Source: Acrasis kona
Lineage: Eukaryota > Heterolobosea > Eutetramitea > Acrasida > Acrasidae
Length of the DNA: 28,041 nucleotides
Direction of reading: 5' to 3'
Assembly (NCBI GenBank): GCA_026419775.2
Contig: JAOPGA020001055.1
Location: 1 to 28,041 of the forward strand
Shown: positions 16,288 through 27,060 of the stretch, piece by piece
How the letters are laid out: each line of letters opens with the position of its first letter
Numbering within the stretch: position 1 is the stretch's first letter
The notes under the pieces: model-generated
Told to the model about the DNA's origin: nothing
The model's input: only the letters and a program-made list of their open reading frames with translations
Databases searched by the model: none
Made by a program: the position numbers and the translations under genes

Positions 16288-16423
16288 TTTATAGTTGATT
16301 CCGTTAACGAAGTTGACGTCTTTATTGTAATCTTTTTCCAGTTTTTCAATTCCCAACGCGAGTAAGAGCAAGTTTCGAAGTAAAATTATAAGGAAATAAT
16401 TTTCGGTAAAGGAAGAATTTTTA

Positions 16424-17175
16424 TTACACTGGTATATCAGTTGGAGTTGGGGTGGCATATTGATCTGTGAGAGCCCTGCATCTTCCAAAGTCTGGAAAGC
16501 CACAGCCCATCCAAACCCCTAAAAACACAACTAAAAGTATTACTACTGCCAAGATAATCCAAAGTTTGAAACCCTCACATCTCATGGCCTTCTTCAGGTT
16601 CGTTGACTTTGTTCTGAATTCAGCCGAATTATCAACCAAGTCGCTTGTCTTCTCCGAGATTGAGTCTAGCTTCTCAGTGTTGTGCATAATTTTATCTACA
16701 TTGTCTAACATTTTAGATTTTACATTATTTATTTTCAATGACGCCCTATTGAAACTATCATTCTCCGGTTTGTTCCAGAATTCCATTCTGTCCTTGAGTA
16801 GATTTTTTGCACTTTTTACCTTCGAACTTGCAGATTTGTCAGACTTGAAAATAATCGAGTATTCCTTTATGATGTTATCAAAGAATTTATCATAAACAAC
16901 ACGGAAGGGGAAGTCCATATCTGTAACTGCCAATACAACAAAGTTTAGGTCCTTGCTTGGCCTGTATTGGTGATAATGTATGTTTAATGGTGGATGCTCT
17001 ACAGTTTTCTTGTGATTTTGATGCTAAATGGTATAAGATTAAAGTATTTCAAAAGTCTTACTGGTATATGATCTAGGAGAAGCTTCACAATTTCACGAAG
17101 GTCCCTCTTTCCTGGGTTAGGATTACATGCTATGATATTGTTGCCCTCGGCTATCACTGCATAAACTATTGGCAT
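16424..17175 (-). CDS. VAMP7-like longin R-SNARE
   Basis: Exon 1 (17175-17062) encodes MPIVYAVIAEGNNIIAC, the start of a longin domain. A 53-nt intron (17009-17061) joins LLLDHIP to KTVEHPPLNIHYHQYRP, then NFVVLAVTDMDFPFRVVYDK, giving 232 residues. The SNARE helix runs KMLDNVDKIMHNTEKLDSIS then EKTSDLVDNSAEFRTKS, followed by a basic juxtamembrane stretch and a membrane anchor (LWIILAVVILLVVFLGVWMG). A lumenal tail of about 27 residues rich in Pro/Thr follows. By family it drives fusion at late endosome, lysosome or plasma membrane. Aligned to VAMP7, the zero-layer Arg is replaced by Asn (MHN). It is divergent from OSGEPL1 across 200 nt. Confidence 0.85.
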
Positions 17176-17375
17176 TGTCAAAACAAATGTCAGAAATTGA
17201 CATGATTGACAAAATCTTACAAAAAGTGATTATCAAGAGGCAAATTCGAATCCTAGAAGTATGGAACTTGAGTTACGAAATACCCAATAAATTAAACACA
17301 ATTTCAGTTGAATATCATGTTTTATGAGAGTTTTTTAAAGTGTTCAAAGCGAGGAATATTCAAGATTTTACAACA
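17176..17375. promoter_or_regulatory. shared divergent promoter region
   Basis: The 200 nt between the ATG of the VAMP7-like gene (-) and that of OSGEPL1 (+) must hold both promoters. I see no clear TATA box or other named motif. Confidence 0.5.
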
Positions 17376-18596
17376 ATGTTGAGGAATTTCACAAAGCAAG
17401 TTCAGAGAACGATAGCCCATAGTGGTTGGAGAGGATACACTATAAACAACAAGATCGTGTTAGGAATCGAAACAAGCTGCGATGATACGGGTATAGCAAT
17501 AATGGACGAATCAGGGCGGATCATTTCTGAAACATTAATCACACATTCGCAACTAGTGGCAGATTGGGGAGGAGTTCATCCTCATGAAATTTCGAAAGCA
17601 CACAAGAAAACACTAGATGGTGCTATTGAGGAAACCATCAATAAATCGAATCTGCAAACATCCGACATTGATGCCATCGCTGTTACAAACGGTCCTGGTC
17701 TCATGTCTTGTCTCCGCACTGGTGTTGAAGCCGCTCAACAATTGTCGCAAAGGACTAATATCCCCTTGATTTCTGTGCACCATCTTGAAGCACACTTATT
17801 AATAGCTCGTGGACTGAGCAAAGAATCGTCCAATCTACAATTTCCATTTCTTGTCCTGTTAGCGAGTGGTGGCCATTGTGTTATTGTTGAGGCGAATGGC
17901 ATCGGTGATTACAAGTTTATTGGCGGCACTTTGGACGATAGCATTGGCGAAGCGTTCGACAAGATAGCAAGACTTTTAAATTTAGATGTGAGCGTCAATA
18001 GCGGCGGACACGAGATTGAGAGGATTGTTAAATTACATGACGGTGACCCTAAACAATTTAAATTCCCAATTCCAATGATGGGTCCAAAAAGATCCGAAAT
18101 TAGTTTTAGTTTCTCCGGCTTGAAGAGCAGTGCTTTATGGCAGGTCAGAAAGTTGGAAAATTCCACAATTAATAATAAAGAATTAAATTTACTGGTCATG
18201 AATCAAAAGAACAAGTCTCAAAATCCAAAATTAAATCTTTCAACAAAAGTCGTTGCCGATTTGGCTGCTTCTTTTCAAAGCACTGCGATAGCACATTTGG
18301 TTGATAAAACCGATATTGCATTGAAAAAGTGTAAGCAGAATCGTAATATTAAAGACTTGGTTGTTTGCGGCGGTGTGGCGGCCAATATGCTCTTAAGAGA
18401 CGAAATGCAAACGTTATGCAACAAGCACAATTTTAATTTACATCTTCCTCCAATCAAGTATTGTACAGATAATGGTGTCATGGTGGCTTGGGCTGGTTTA
18501 GAGAAGTTGAAGAGTGGTCTTGCGACAAGCGACGTCACACTTAAACCTCGGTGGCCTTTATTTGAATACACAATCAACACCAGTCAGGATGCATAA
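17376..18596 (+). CDS. OSGEPL1: mitochondrial tRNA N6-threonylcarbamoyladenosine synthase (OSGEPL1/Qri7)
   Basis: The product is 406 residues from the ATG at 17376, single exon. It is a TsaD/Kae1/Qri7 family ATP- and metal-dependent transferase that moves threonylcarbamoyl to A37 of ANN-decoding tRNAs. Landmarks are VLGIETSCDDTGIAI, GGVHPHEISKAH, AVTNGPGLMSCLRTG, the metal-binding HHLEAH, LLASGGHCVIV, LDDSIGEAFDKIARLL, FSFSGLKSSA, and VVCGGVAANMLLRDE with YCTDNGVM near the C terminus. The first 25 residues (MLRNFTKQVQRTIAHSGWRG) are basic and free of acid, a mitochondrial presequence, which separates it from the cytosolic Kae1. Its stop is 32 nt from that of the convergent TFKP gene. Confidence 0.95.
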   Translation: MLRNFTKQVQRTIAHSGWRGYTINNKIVLGIETSCDDTGIAIMDESGRIISETLITHSQLVADWGGVHPHEISKAHKKTLDGAIEETINKSNLQTSDIDAIAVTNGPGLMSCLRTGVEAAQQLSQRTNIPLISVHHLEAHLLIARGLSKESSNLQFPFLVLLASGGHCVIVEANGIGDYKFIGGTLDDSIGEAFDKIARLLNLDVSVNSGGHEIERIVKLHDGDPKQFKFPIPMMGPKRSEISFSFSGLKSSALWQVRKLENSTINNKELNLLVMNQKNKSQNPKLNLSTKVVADLAASFQSTAIAHLVDKTDIALKKCKQNRNIKDLVVCGGVAANMLLRDEMQTLCNKHNFNLHLPPIKYCTDNGVMVAWAGLEKLKSGLATSDVTLKPRWPLFEYTINTSQDA

Positions 18597-18628
18597 TAAT
18601 TTAACAATACATTTTATTTTACAATACA

Positions 18629-20554
18629 TCACTTCCAGTCTGGTTTTTTTGGTGTGACCGGAGTGTTACTGATTCTAGTTAAAGCCATGGACTGTGCAAT
18701 TTTTCTAATATATTCTGGAGCATCATGTGTTACGGGTTTAAATGTGCACTCCTTCAATTCTTTTTGGTCTCGAGCCATTACAATATTCTTCTTTTTCTGC
18801 TCCATCTTCATGCTTTGAATTTTTATTCGATCCAAATAACTACTAGGATCCGAGGTTACTCTCAGGTATCCCTTCGAACCCACTTCATTTGTTTTTGGTT
18901 TAAATGTTAATTCGGCCATTTGCTTTTTGCTTATTGTGTTTTTTAATTCTTCTGTTCTTCGCTTCTGCATCAAAGAATCTCCGGCACTCATTTGTAAGAA
19001 GGATCTGGATGGAAGAATTTTAGAGGATGCATTAATTTTTGGTTTAAATGTAAAGTGTCTGTCCTTTGCGGCTGCAATCTCTTTCAAGTGCATGCTTTTT
19101 CGTTCTTCATTTTTTTTAACTCTTTCGACAAACGCATCAACATCTACTTTGTTCCTTCCACCGTATGATGAATCCATGCTAATGTCGTGCGAAAGTCCCA
19201 TGTTGAATATCAGCTCCTCGCTCTTTTTATTGACGAAACTTTTTTGAATGGGCTCTGTTGTTGATTTGATAAACATGATCTTCTCTTGTTTACGCTTTTC
19301 TTGATTGTTTTGTCTTTCTAAAAATTCGTTAAATGTTTTACTGCTACTCAACGACCTCTGGTGTAGCGGTGCTGATTTGGGTCTACTTTGATGAGATGTG
19401 TTTGAGGGGTTTTGATTATAATGTGTCTGTATTTGGTCTGCCCCACGAGGCGGTGTTTTTGGACGACTTAATCTATCAAAAGCATTGTTTTGAAGGTAGA
19501 GTTGATGACCTCCTGAGTTTCTATTTATTTGAGGTTGAAATGTACATTCAAGCTCTTCTTGTACACTTGTTAATGTTCTGTAGTCATGTGTCTTTGTTCC
19601 CTCTTTGTATCTCGAACTAATATTCGCACTATTGATTGTAAGAATTGATTGTTGTAAATTTCTACCTATTCTTGGAGACCAGACGCGGTTTAAAGGTGCA
19701 ACTATTTCTAATTTCCTCCTCAATGGCTTTTTCTCTATCTGACTCCTTTTTTGAAGCTTGTTTAAATGAGTTCTAAAGATTTTTAACATTACATACAGGT
19801 AACTACTTACAACGTAAAGTTTCTGGTGTATGTTTGTTGATGATGGAAGTAGATCGCTATTAGTACTAGGTTTGAATGTACACTCGTGCAATTCATTCCA
19901 TTCTTTTTCTTCATTGAGTTTCTCCATTGTCCTTTGTTTCTCGTGCTTCCAGTTCATGACCCTTTCAAAAAAAGGCTTTTCCACATGCTCCTGAAATTTT
20001 CCGACAGAGTAAATATCTTCGGGAAGAGCATTAACTACAGGATGAAAAGTACATTCAGCCATTTTTTGCTCTTCAAGCTCCATTGTTACTTCTTGTGTTC
20101 TGTCAGATTTTCGTTTGTCCAATTCAAAACTAAACCCTCGGGGTATTGTTGCTTTCGATGAATTTTTCAGGTGACTTCTATCGGAGAGAGGCTCGAACAT
20201 CCCCATCTGAGAATGGTTCCCATTTTGATGCCATGATTGGTCGAGCATTAAATATTGTGATAGCTTTTCAAGCTCAATTGAATTAAATGCACCACTATTC
20301 TGATTTTTGACTGGCTTATCGTGTTGGTTCATAATGTTTGAGATTATAGATTTTTGTGGGTGGGTTGGATTGTGGTTTTCTTTGTTTTTATAGCCTGATA
20401 AGTCGTAAGACATTGAATCCTCCTGAGCTATCTTCGCATAATCAATTTTATCATCTGCACTACTCCAAGGTTGTTGTTTCTGTATCTCCAAATATCCTAT
20501 ACGATGCTCTTGACTCAATGAATTTAGATATTCATCTATGACCTGTTGAGCCAT
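18629..20554 (-). CDS. TFKP-repeat protein, probably cytoskeletal
   Basis: The ATG at 20554 (MAQQVIDEYLNSLSQEH) is preferred over upstream frame extension. At least six copies of a C/x-TFxPxxN motif are spread through it: ECTFHPVVN, ECTFKPSTN, ECTFQPQIN, HFTFKPKIN, ELTFKPKTN and ECTFKPVTH, each after a charged helix such as QKMAE or KELKE. Proteins with such repeats are widespread in flagellated protists and often tied to microtubule structures (family knowledge; the role here is inferred). A 54-nt stretch at 19757-19810 (GTAAGT...AACAAG) looks like an in-frame intron whose removal joins IHQKLYV to LQKRSQIEKK; the product is then 623 residues. Low-complexity Ser/Asn/Gln linkers are common. 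Confidence 0.7.
   Translation of the reverse strand: MAQQVIDEYLNSLSQEHRIGYLEIQKQQPWSSADDKIDYAKIAQEDSMSYDLSGYKNKENHNPTHPQKSIISNIMNQHDKPVKNQNSGAFNSIELEKLSQYLMLDQSWHQNGNHSQMGMFEPLSDRSHLKNSSKATIPRGFSFELDKRKSDRTQEVTMELEEQKMAECTFHPVVNALPEDIYSVGKFQEHVEKPFFERVMNWKHEKQRTMEKLNEEKEWNELHECTFKPSTNSDLLPSSTNIHQKLYVVSSYLYVMLKIFRTHLNKLQKRSQIEKKPLRRKLEIVAPLNRVWSPRIGRNLQQSILTINSANISSRYKEGTKTHDYRTLTSVQEELECTFQPQINRNSGGHQLYLQNNAFDRLSRPKTPPRGADQIQTHYNQNPSNTSHQSRPKSAPLHQRSLSSSKTFNEFLERQNNQEKRKQEKIMFIKSTTEPIQKSFVNKKSEELIFNMGLSHDISMDSSYGGRNKVDVDAFVERVKKNEERKSMHLKEIAAAKDRHFTFKPKINASSKILPSRSFLQMSAGDSLMQKRRTEELKNTISKKQMAELTFKPKTNEVGSKGYLRVTSDPSSYLDRIKIQSMKMEQKKKNIVMARDQKELKECTFKPVTHDAPEYIRKIAQSMALTRISNTPVTPKKPDWK
19757..19810 (-). 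other. probable in-frame 54-nt intron of the TFKP gene
   Basis: It begins GTAAGT and ends AAACAAG. Read through, it encodes VSSYLYVMLKIFRTHLNK, a hydrophobic interruption unlike the rest of the protein. Its length is a multiple of three, so the frame survives with or without splicing. Confidence 0.6.
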
Positions 20555-20694
20555 TATTGTTTTAGCGTAACGGTTTTCAAAAATGGCAAACAATCTTGTC
20601 AACCGGTTACAATTCAAGTCGGAAAAACATGATTTTTTCTTAACCACTATAGGATGAATAGAAGTGCTCAGATATAGAACAGTATACACTAAGA

Positions 20695-23600
20695 TTATTT
20701 ATTTTCTACTACATCAGTGCCTTCCTGAACATCATGGTCATATACTTGTATATTCATAGGCACCACCATGGGTTCCTCACACTCACTCATACCCAGCGGC
20801 ACCGGTCTCAAATCATCTCTAATCAAATGACAAGAAGGATCACAACAAGTAGCAGGATCAATTTCGAACCATAGTTTGGACAACAATGAAACATATTCCG
20901 CGATCCTACGAGCACATTCTGGATTGCGCAACAAGGCAGTGCCACGATAGAATCGATTCCAAAAATAGGCATGTCTATTGTTGCCAATTACAAAACGCAA
21001 CACTTGATCAAGACAGTTATCGTTTAACAAACAAACAACAAGAGTTCTAAATTTTATTTCCTCATCAGGGTATGGTAAACCAAAATGAGACCAACCACCT
21101 CTTTTTAATTTTGTACAAGAATTGACCTTTTCAGACTTTACTGCTTCATCTACAGTAGAGCTAGCTTTTTGCATAGCTACCTTCAGCTTTTCAGCTAGCT
21201 GTTTCTCCGCACTTTTATCTGGCGTAATCTTATCATGGGCGCAGCTAATTTCTTCCAGCATGTGCCAGTAATGAGCTGCTGTAAACACAAACCATGGACC
21301 ATCAAATCCATTACCAAATACACAGCACAATGACTCACATAGCTGAGAATGAATCAGAGATACGAGATATGGATTGTTGAGACCATTACCCAACACTTTC
21401 AAATCGCCATTAGCGCCGTCAATCCACGTATCATAGTATTGTAGAATGCACATGACGCTCTTTTTTACGGCATTAATTGGATCCAACAGCATAGCTTCTG
21501 GTGCAGTGAGAGCTTGTTTAAAAACAGAGCTAGCTGATTGAGCTACGTTGCTGCTCATCACGATCGTAGGATCATCTAATGAACTAAACCTTCTAGCTTG
21601 CTTCAATTGATGAGTCAACAATTCAATCTGATCGTTGGATTGTTTAATCTTTTCTTCCAACTTGATTCGATTATCGACATGAATGGATTGTAATTTCATC
21701 AAATCTTGTTTGTAATTCACATCCGTTTGATCTAATTGGATGCATCTCAGATCATCATTTTCTTCTTCCAATCTAGATTGTTCGGCTAATTGATCCTTGA
21801 TCTTTTCGTTGAGCGAATCAATTTGTTGATGATTGGATTCAATTTCAACATTTAATTGTTTTAATTGATGATTTAAATTTTCGATGAGATTCAAATTATC
21901 AGTTTGTGAATCTTGATAAGGATTGTATTTGTGATTGATTGTTTTCGAATCTAGCATTAGATTGTTGTAGTTGGTCGGTCAACTCGTCGATGGACTCCAA
22001 ATTCAATTGTTCTGATTTGTAAAGCGATTCCAATTTTAATTTATTGGACTCTAGTTGATTGGTCAATAAATTGATTTGATTATTCAAATCATCAATGTGA
22101 TTCAAATGTTGATTTTTGGATTGATTGAGCGATTCAATTTCGCCTTGTAGTCTATTAATTAATTGTTCTTCTTTCATGGATGATGAAGTTGTTGATTCTT
22201 GAATGAAATTTTTCATTTTTAATTTGAATTCTTCCAATTCATCAGTTGTGATTTTTAATTTGGATTTGTAATTTTCCAATTCTTGACATTTGATTTTTAA
22301 TTGTGATTTGGAATCACTATGGTCCTCATTTGTGGATTTTAATTGACATTTTAGATTTTCCAATTGTGATTTGGAATCATCATCATTGATCTTTAATTGT
22401 GATTTGAAATGTTCCAATTCTTCATTCTTGATCTTTAGTTGTGATTTGGAATCATCGTTCGTGATTTTCAATTGTGATTTCAAATGGCAACACTCTTCAT
22501 TCGCTTGTTTCAATTGATCGCCCATAGTTTTCTTCAATGCCTTCTTCTTTTTCTTTTCGTTGGTCATTTTCAATTCATGATTTGATTTCAATTCATCACA
22601 TTCGATCACGATCGATTCCATTTTGGATTCCCAATCCCTTATGATCGATTCCAATTCCAATACCTTTCGATTCAATTCTTCGTTTTGGTTGGTTATTGTT
22701 TCCAATTGATTCGAATCTTGTTGCATTTGATGTTTGATTTGATTCATTTCCAAATTCAAATCGGTGTGAATTTGATTCAATTCACTCAACTGCCGTTTCA
22801 AATCAAAAGTGGATTCGTTTAGGGTACGATTCGATTTTTCTGTTAATTGACGTAATTGATCAGCATGTTGATGGGATGATGAATTTAATCTTGATTGTAA
22901 TTGGTTACAGCTGGATTGTAAAGTGGATATGATGCCGTTGGAATCATGAATTGAATCTTGGTATTCTATTTTTTGTTGATTTAACATTTCAATCTCTGAT
23001 TGTAATTTTTGAATTTTTACATCATTTTGTGATTCGTTTTGCAAGTCGGATCGTAATTGTTTGATTTGATTGGTTTGTTGGTTCGATAGAGTGATGAATT
23101 GATTCAATTCGTTACGTAGCGATTCCGATTCAAGTAATGCGTTTTCATGTTTAAAAGTCAATTGGGTACATTTATCGTTTGCATTTTGTAATTCTAATGT
23201 TTGATTCGTAAAATTAGATTGAAGAGATTTCAACTCTGAAATTTGATTTTGAATCACTCGTTTGGAATTGGATTCCAAGGTGGATAATTCTTGATTTCGT
23301 AAACGTAATTCGGATAATTTCGAATCGAATTGTTCGATCGGTTCTTCGTGTCGAGAATGAATGGTCGTGATTTGTGATTGTAATTGTGTGATTTGAATGG
23401 CGTGATTGGATTCTAATTCTTGTAATGATTTGTGTTTTTTTTGTAATTCGCTCGCTTCTAATAATAGACCATTCTTTTCGGATTTGAATTGTTCCAATTG
23501 TAAAGATTGATTTTTGATTTGAATGGAATCATTTTCAATTTTGGAATGGAGTGATTTCAAATCAATGTTTAATTTTTCATTTTCATTTCGTAATTCCAAA

Positions 23601-25888
23601 ATGGAAACTTCGAGCTGTTGTTTGATTCGTTCGTTGTTTTGTAACAAGGTTTGTAATTCTGATTCGGAATGGGATTGTTTGGAATGCAATTGGTTCATTG
23701 AATCTAATTGTTCGGTCAACTGGTTTCTTTTTGATTCTGATTTTTGTAATTCATGATTCAGGTGCATCATGTTGCGAATGATTTTCGCTTTGAATTCTTC
23801 CAATTCGTTCGTGTAGGATTGGAATTCGGATCTAAAATTAGAACCCATCATGATTGATTTCAAATCCACACATTCGGAGGATAGCTTCTTCAAGGAATCA
23901 TTCGCGCAAAAATACTTTTCTTTGAGAGATTTGTAACGTGATGATGTGATTGAATGTTGATTTTTTAATGAGGCATGTGAACATGTCAATGATTCAAAAT
24001 TAGATTTTAGAGTTGACTCCTTGTGAGTGATTGATTCCAAATCAGATTGCAATTGTGAAATTTCTTGTTGAAATTGTTTTGATTCTTGGTTCTTGGACGC
24101 TAATTCTAATCTTGTCGTTTGAATGGATTCTTGTAATTGTGAAATGGATTGATGTGATTCGTTCAATTGGTTGGTCAACTCTGACAATTGTTTTTTATTG
24201 CATTCGAATTCTTTAATGTGATTAAATTCCATTTCGCTCATGGAACGTTTCAAATCCTTGATTTGATTTTTTAGAATTGTAATGTCTAATTGACGGTTTG
24301 TAAGTTCCATCTCATGATTTGAATTTTCATTTTCGATTTGCATCTTCAAGTGTTCTAATTGTGTATTTTTTGTTTCCGAGTCGTGACTCCATTGCTTGAG
24401 TTGATCATTTTGGGTGATGATCTTATTTTTAAATGTTTCATTTTCGTTTTTTAATTCTTGACACTGTCTGAGTGATTCGTCCAACTTTGTTTTTAATTTT
24501 TCGATTTGAGCGGCCAAGTTGATTTTTGAGTCCTGATGTTGTTTGATTTCGTACTTTTGTTTTTCGTTTTGTGACTTTAATTCATGGATTGATTTTGATG
24601 CGGTTTGGAGTTCAAGTGTTAATGTGTCCGATTGTTTGGAAAGTAAATGTTCTTTATGTGTGAGCTGGTTGATTTTAGCGTTGAGTTCATCTTCAAGGTG
24701 ACTTGATTGTTGTGATTCTCTGCTTTTGAAATATTTGATTTGTTCGTCAAGTTTAATGTTAATGTTTCCTTGTTCCTCAGCTACATTTTCGGCTGCCTCA
24801 AGTCTTAATGTGAGTTCTTGTATGTACTTGTCCTTTTGATGGGAATCTTGTTGTGAGGTTGATGCCTTGTTGCTTTTGAGAAGGGCCTCTTCAAGTTGTT
24901 CAACCTGGTGTGATGTCAATAAAAGTAAAAAAATCAACTACCTTTTCTGTGAGTGCTGCATTTTCATTTATGAATTGACTAAAGTCGGCAAAGTTGTCGT
25001 TCCGTGGTCTGTCATTTACGGTTGTATACCTTTCTATTAATTCTTCCTTTTCTTCTTCTAATTTTGATATTTTTTCTCTTAGAATTTTATCAGCACCCTT
25101 TAGTATTTCAACTTTTCTCTTCAGGGAATCATTTTCTTGAATCAACTCAAATGAGTTGATTGTTGACCTTGCATTCAAATTGACCGAAGATGTGCTTGTG
25201 TCCGTCGAGGCTAGGTCTGAATTCACATCGTCTGTTGATCCCAATTCCTCTCTACTAGAGTCAATAATAATGGTTGAATTGATATCTACCTTTTTGTTGA
25301 AGATGTTATAGTTATATTAATCTTGGCGTTTGGATTGGTCTTTGAATGTTAGTAGACATGTAATTAAAATCTTACGATCCAAGTTACGGTTGGTCCCAAA
25401 GATATACTTTTGTGACATAATTTACGTTGGTGATAGTCGAAATACTCATTAAGATCGATTTCATTGCTCCTCCATAGTACGGTATTCCTCCCCTGACCTA
25501 TCTATTTGTCATTGTAATAAACAACATTGCGCACACTTACTTGACTCAGTTTGATAATCATTGGTACCTTTATCTTGGATTCTTTAATCTTATCTGTTGT
25601 CATTACTTCATTGATCGTTGAACTAGAACTCGCTTTTAGGGAGAACAAATTAGTTGACATCTTGGCCTTTTCTTCAAATTTTATTACATGTTCATGATGA
25701 TATTGATCTTACTTTGATCTTTTAAAGATGGTAATTCATAACTGAACAAGAATTTATCTGAAGTCAAAACCATTCCAGCATTGACTCCTACAAGAATATC
25801 AGAGGATAGGTTTGTTGTGATACTTACCATCAATGCTATCAATTGATATATTAGCATAGTATGCAGTCTTCTTGCCAAACACACTCAT
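20695..25888 (-). CDS. giant NT-C2 / coiled-coil / RUN-like protein
   Basis: Seven exons can be chained from the ATG at 25888. The introns are 25788-25827, 25672-25712, 25502-25540, 25340-25375, 25255-25289 and 24905-24941 (35 to 41 nt). The N terminus (MSVFGKKTAYYANISIDSID, then GMVLTSDKFLFSYELP, then SNEIDLNEYFD) fits an NT-C2 (EEIG1/EHBP1-type) membrane-binding domain. About 1,100 residues of Gln/Ser/Asn-rich coiled coil follow. The C-terminal 400 residues hold a helical domain (about 20890-21510): NAVKKSVMCILQYYD, GPWFVFTAAHYWHMLEE, FRTLVVCLLNDNCLDQVLR, RFYRGTALL. It resembles a RUN domain (moderate). The frame steps by +1 in the 21899-21990 overlap. The total would be about 1,650 residues. 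The likely role is a membrane tether or Rab/Arl effector (inference). Confidence 0.65.
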
Positions 25889-26055
25889 CTATTTTGTTTC
25901 GAAAGTATACAGTTTAATTGATTGCACATTATAAACACCTGTTCAACAATTTCAATCAAGTGAGTGATGTGCTTAAAGTGGATGCGCGAAAACAATGACA
26001 TCAAATACACCAATCAGTTTATTATAACATCACATCAGAAAGTTTTAATACGAGT

Positions 26056-26838
26056 TTATTTTTGTTTTGCCAATCTACGTTGTTCGTACTGCTTAAAGTT
26101 CTTGTTTGTGCCTAGTAACTTGTCCCAGAGGTTGAAATAACTACCATAGTTATCCATGTAGTGGGAGTGATGATAAGCATGAACTCTGGCATCTTGAATG
26201 AAATTCAAGAATGGAAAGTCATAGCCGCAGTGTGCTATTGAACTCTCGATCATCATAACAAAAGTCCAAATGAAGAATGTTACCATATGACTCTTTAGGA
26301 GTAATGGACCGGCAATAAAGGGAAGACCAGCTCCAAGACTTAATTCAATAGCATGGAAGTATTGATGGCCCACCGATACTGTATTTTGTAATTCTTCATG
26401 ATGGTGTATATGAACGTGTTTGTAGAGGAATTCACTCCAGTGCAGTAGTCTGTGAATCCAGTAGAAAAGTGTATCTTCAATTAACATGAAACAAAATATG
26501 CTCACTACCACCTCTAATATTGATGGTAGAGGTCCAATACTACATCCCCTCCATCTGAATAACAATCCTGCAAAAACGCTACTTCCAACCGAATGCGTTA
26601 GTAGTCCCCTCATAAATCCTTTAAAAATTTTCCAATATTTTTCTGTAGGCATACTCTTTTTGGGATTGATTTGTCTGGAGACAATGTATGGGTGGTTTTT
26701 AAAAAATACCTCTATTATTAGGAACGGAAGGTTTGCAACGAAAGTTGCTGATAAAAGTGCCAAATATGAGTACACACAGTATGTTACATACCATGGAGCC
26801 TCAGTTCCATACTTGATCCACAATCCTTCTACTGTCAT
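26056..26838 (-). CDS. fatty-acid-hydroxylase family enzyme (C-4 methylsterol oxidase-like)
   Basis: The product is 260 residues from the ATG at 26838. It has four or so membrane segments (YSYLALLSATFVANLPFLI; VVVSIFCFMLIEDTLFYW; LGAGLPFIAGPLLL; FFIWTFVMMIESS) and the di-iron histidine boxes in order: HRLLH, HIHHHEE and, near the C terminus, HAYHHSHYMDNYGSYFNLWD. This matches the ERG25/MSMO1 and cholesterol-25-hydroxylase branch, which oxidises sterols in the endoplasmic reticulum using oxygen and a cytochrome-b5-type electron source. The C terminus ends RRLAKQK, which could act as a lysine-based ER retrieval signal. The exact sterol and position cannot be fixed from sequence. The 222 nt before it separate it from the RNase Z stop. 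Confidence 0.88.
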   Translation of the reverse strand: MTVEGLWIKYGTEAPWYVTYCVYSYLALLSATFVANLPFLIIEVFFKNHPYIVSRQINPKKSMPTEKYWKIFKGFMRGLLTHSVGSSVFAGLLFRWRGCSIGPLPSILEVVVSIFCFMLIEDTLFYWIHRLLHWSEFLYKHVHIHHHEELQNTVSVGHQYFHAIELSLGAGLPFIAGPLLLKSHMVTFFIWTFVMMIESSIAHCGYDFPFLNFIQDARVHAYHHSHYMDNYGSYFNLWDKLLGTNKNFKQYEQRRLAKQK

Positions 26839-27060
26839 CTCCTGATTTTGATTGGGTCAACCTACAGCAATTCGAAAATGCATCACCTATTTCATATTTG
26901 ACAGCGAAATGGTAGCAGTTTTACTATAACCGAGTACGAGTAATTATTATTACCGAGTTCAGCCGAAGATCGTACAAGTGGTGTAAATTATAACATACAG
27001 ATCTTAATCTTGTACTTTATTTATCAAAAATTGTCTAGATTAATAGAAAACTTATTTATT
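26839..27060. promoter_or_regulatory. intergenic region upstream of the sterol hydroxylase
   Basis: These 222 nt hold the 3' flank of RNase Z and the promoter of the hydroxylase. Two ACCGAGT motifs (about 26931 and 26953) are spaced 22 bases apart around an AT-rich core. Their meaning is unknown. Confidence 0.35.

Noticed and set aside
16243-16503. 86-codon frame upstream of the small coiled-coil gene
   Set aside because: Its first part is a frame-shadow of the VAMP7 C terminus, and its stop overlaps the downstream ATG. No supporting motif.
17235-17275. Possible B-box-like AAATTCGAATCC near the VAMP7/OSGEPL1 promoter
   Set aside because: No acceptor or anticodon stem can be built around it, so it is not a tRNA.
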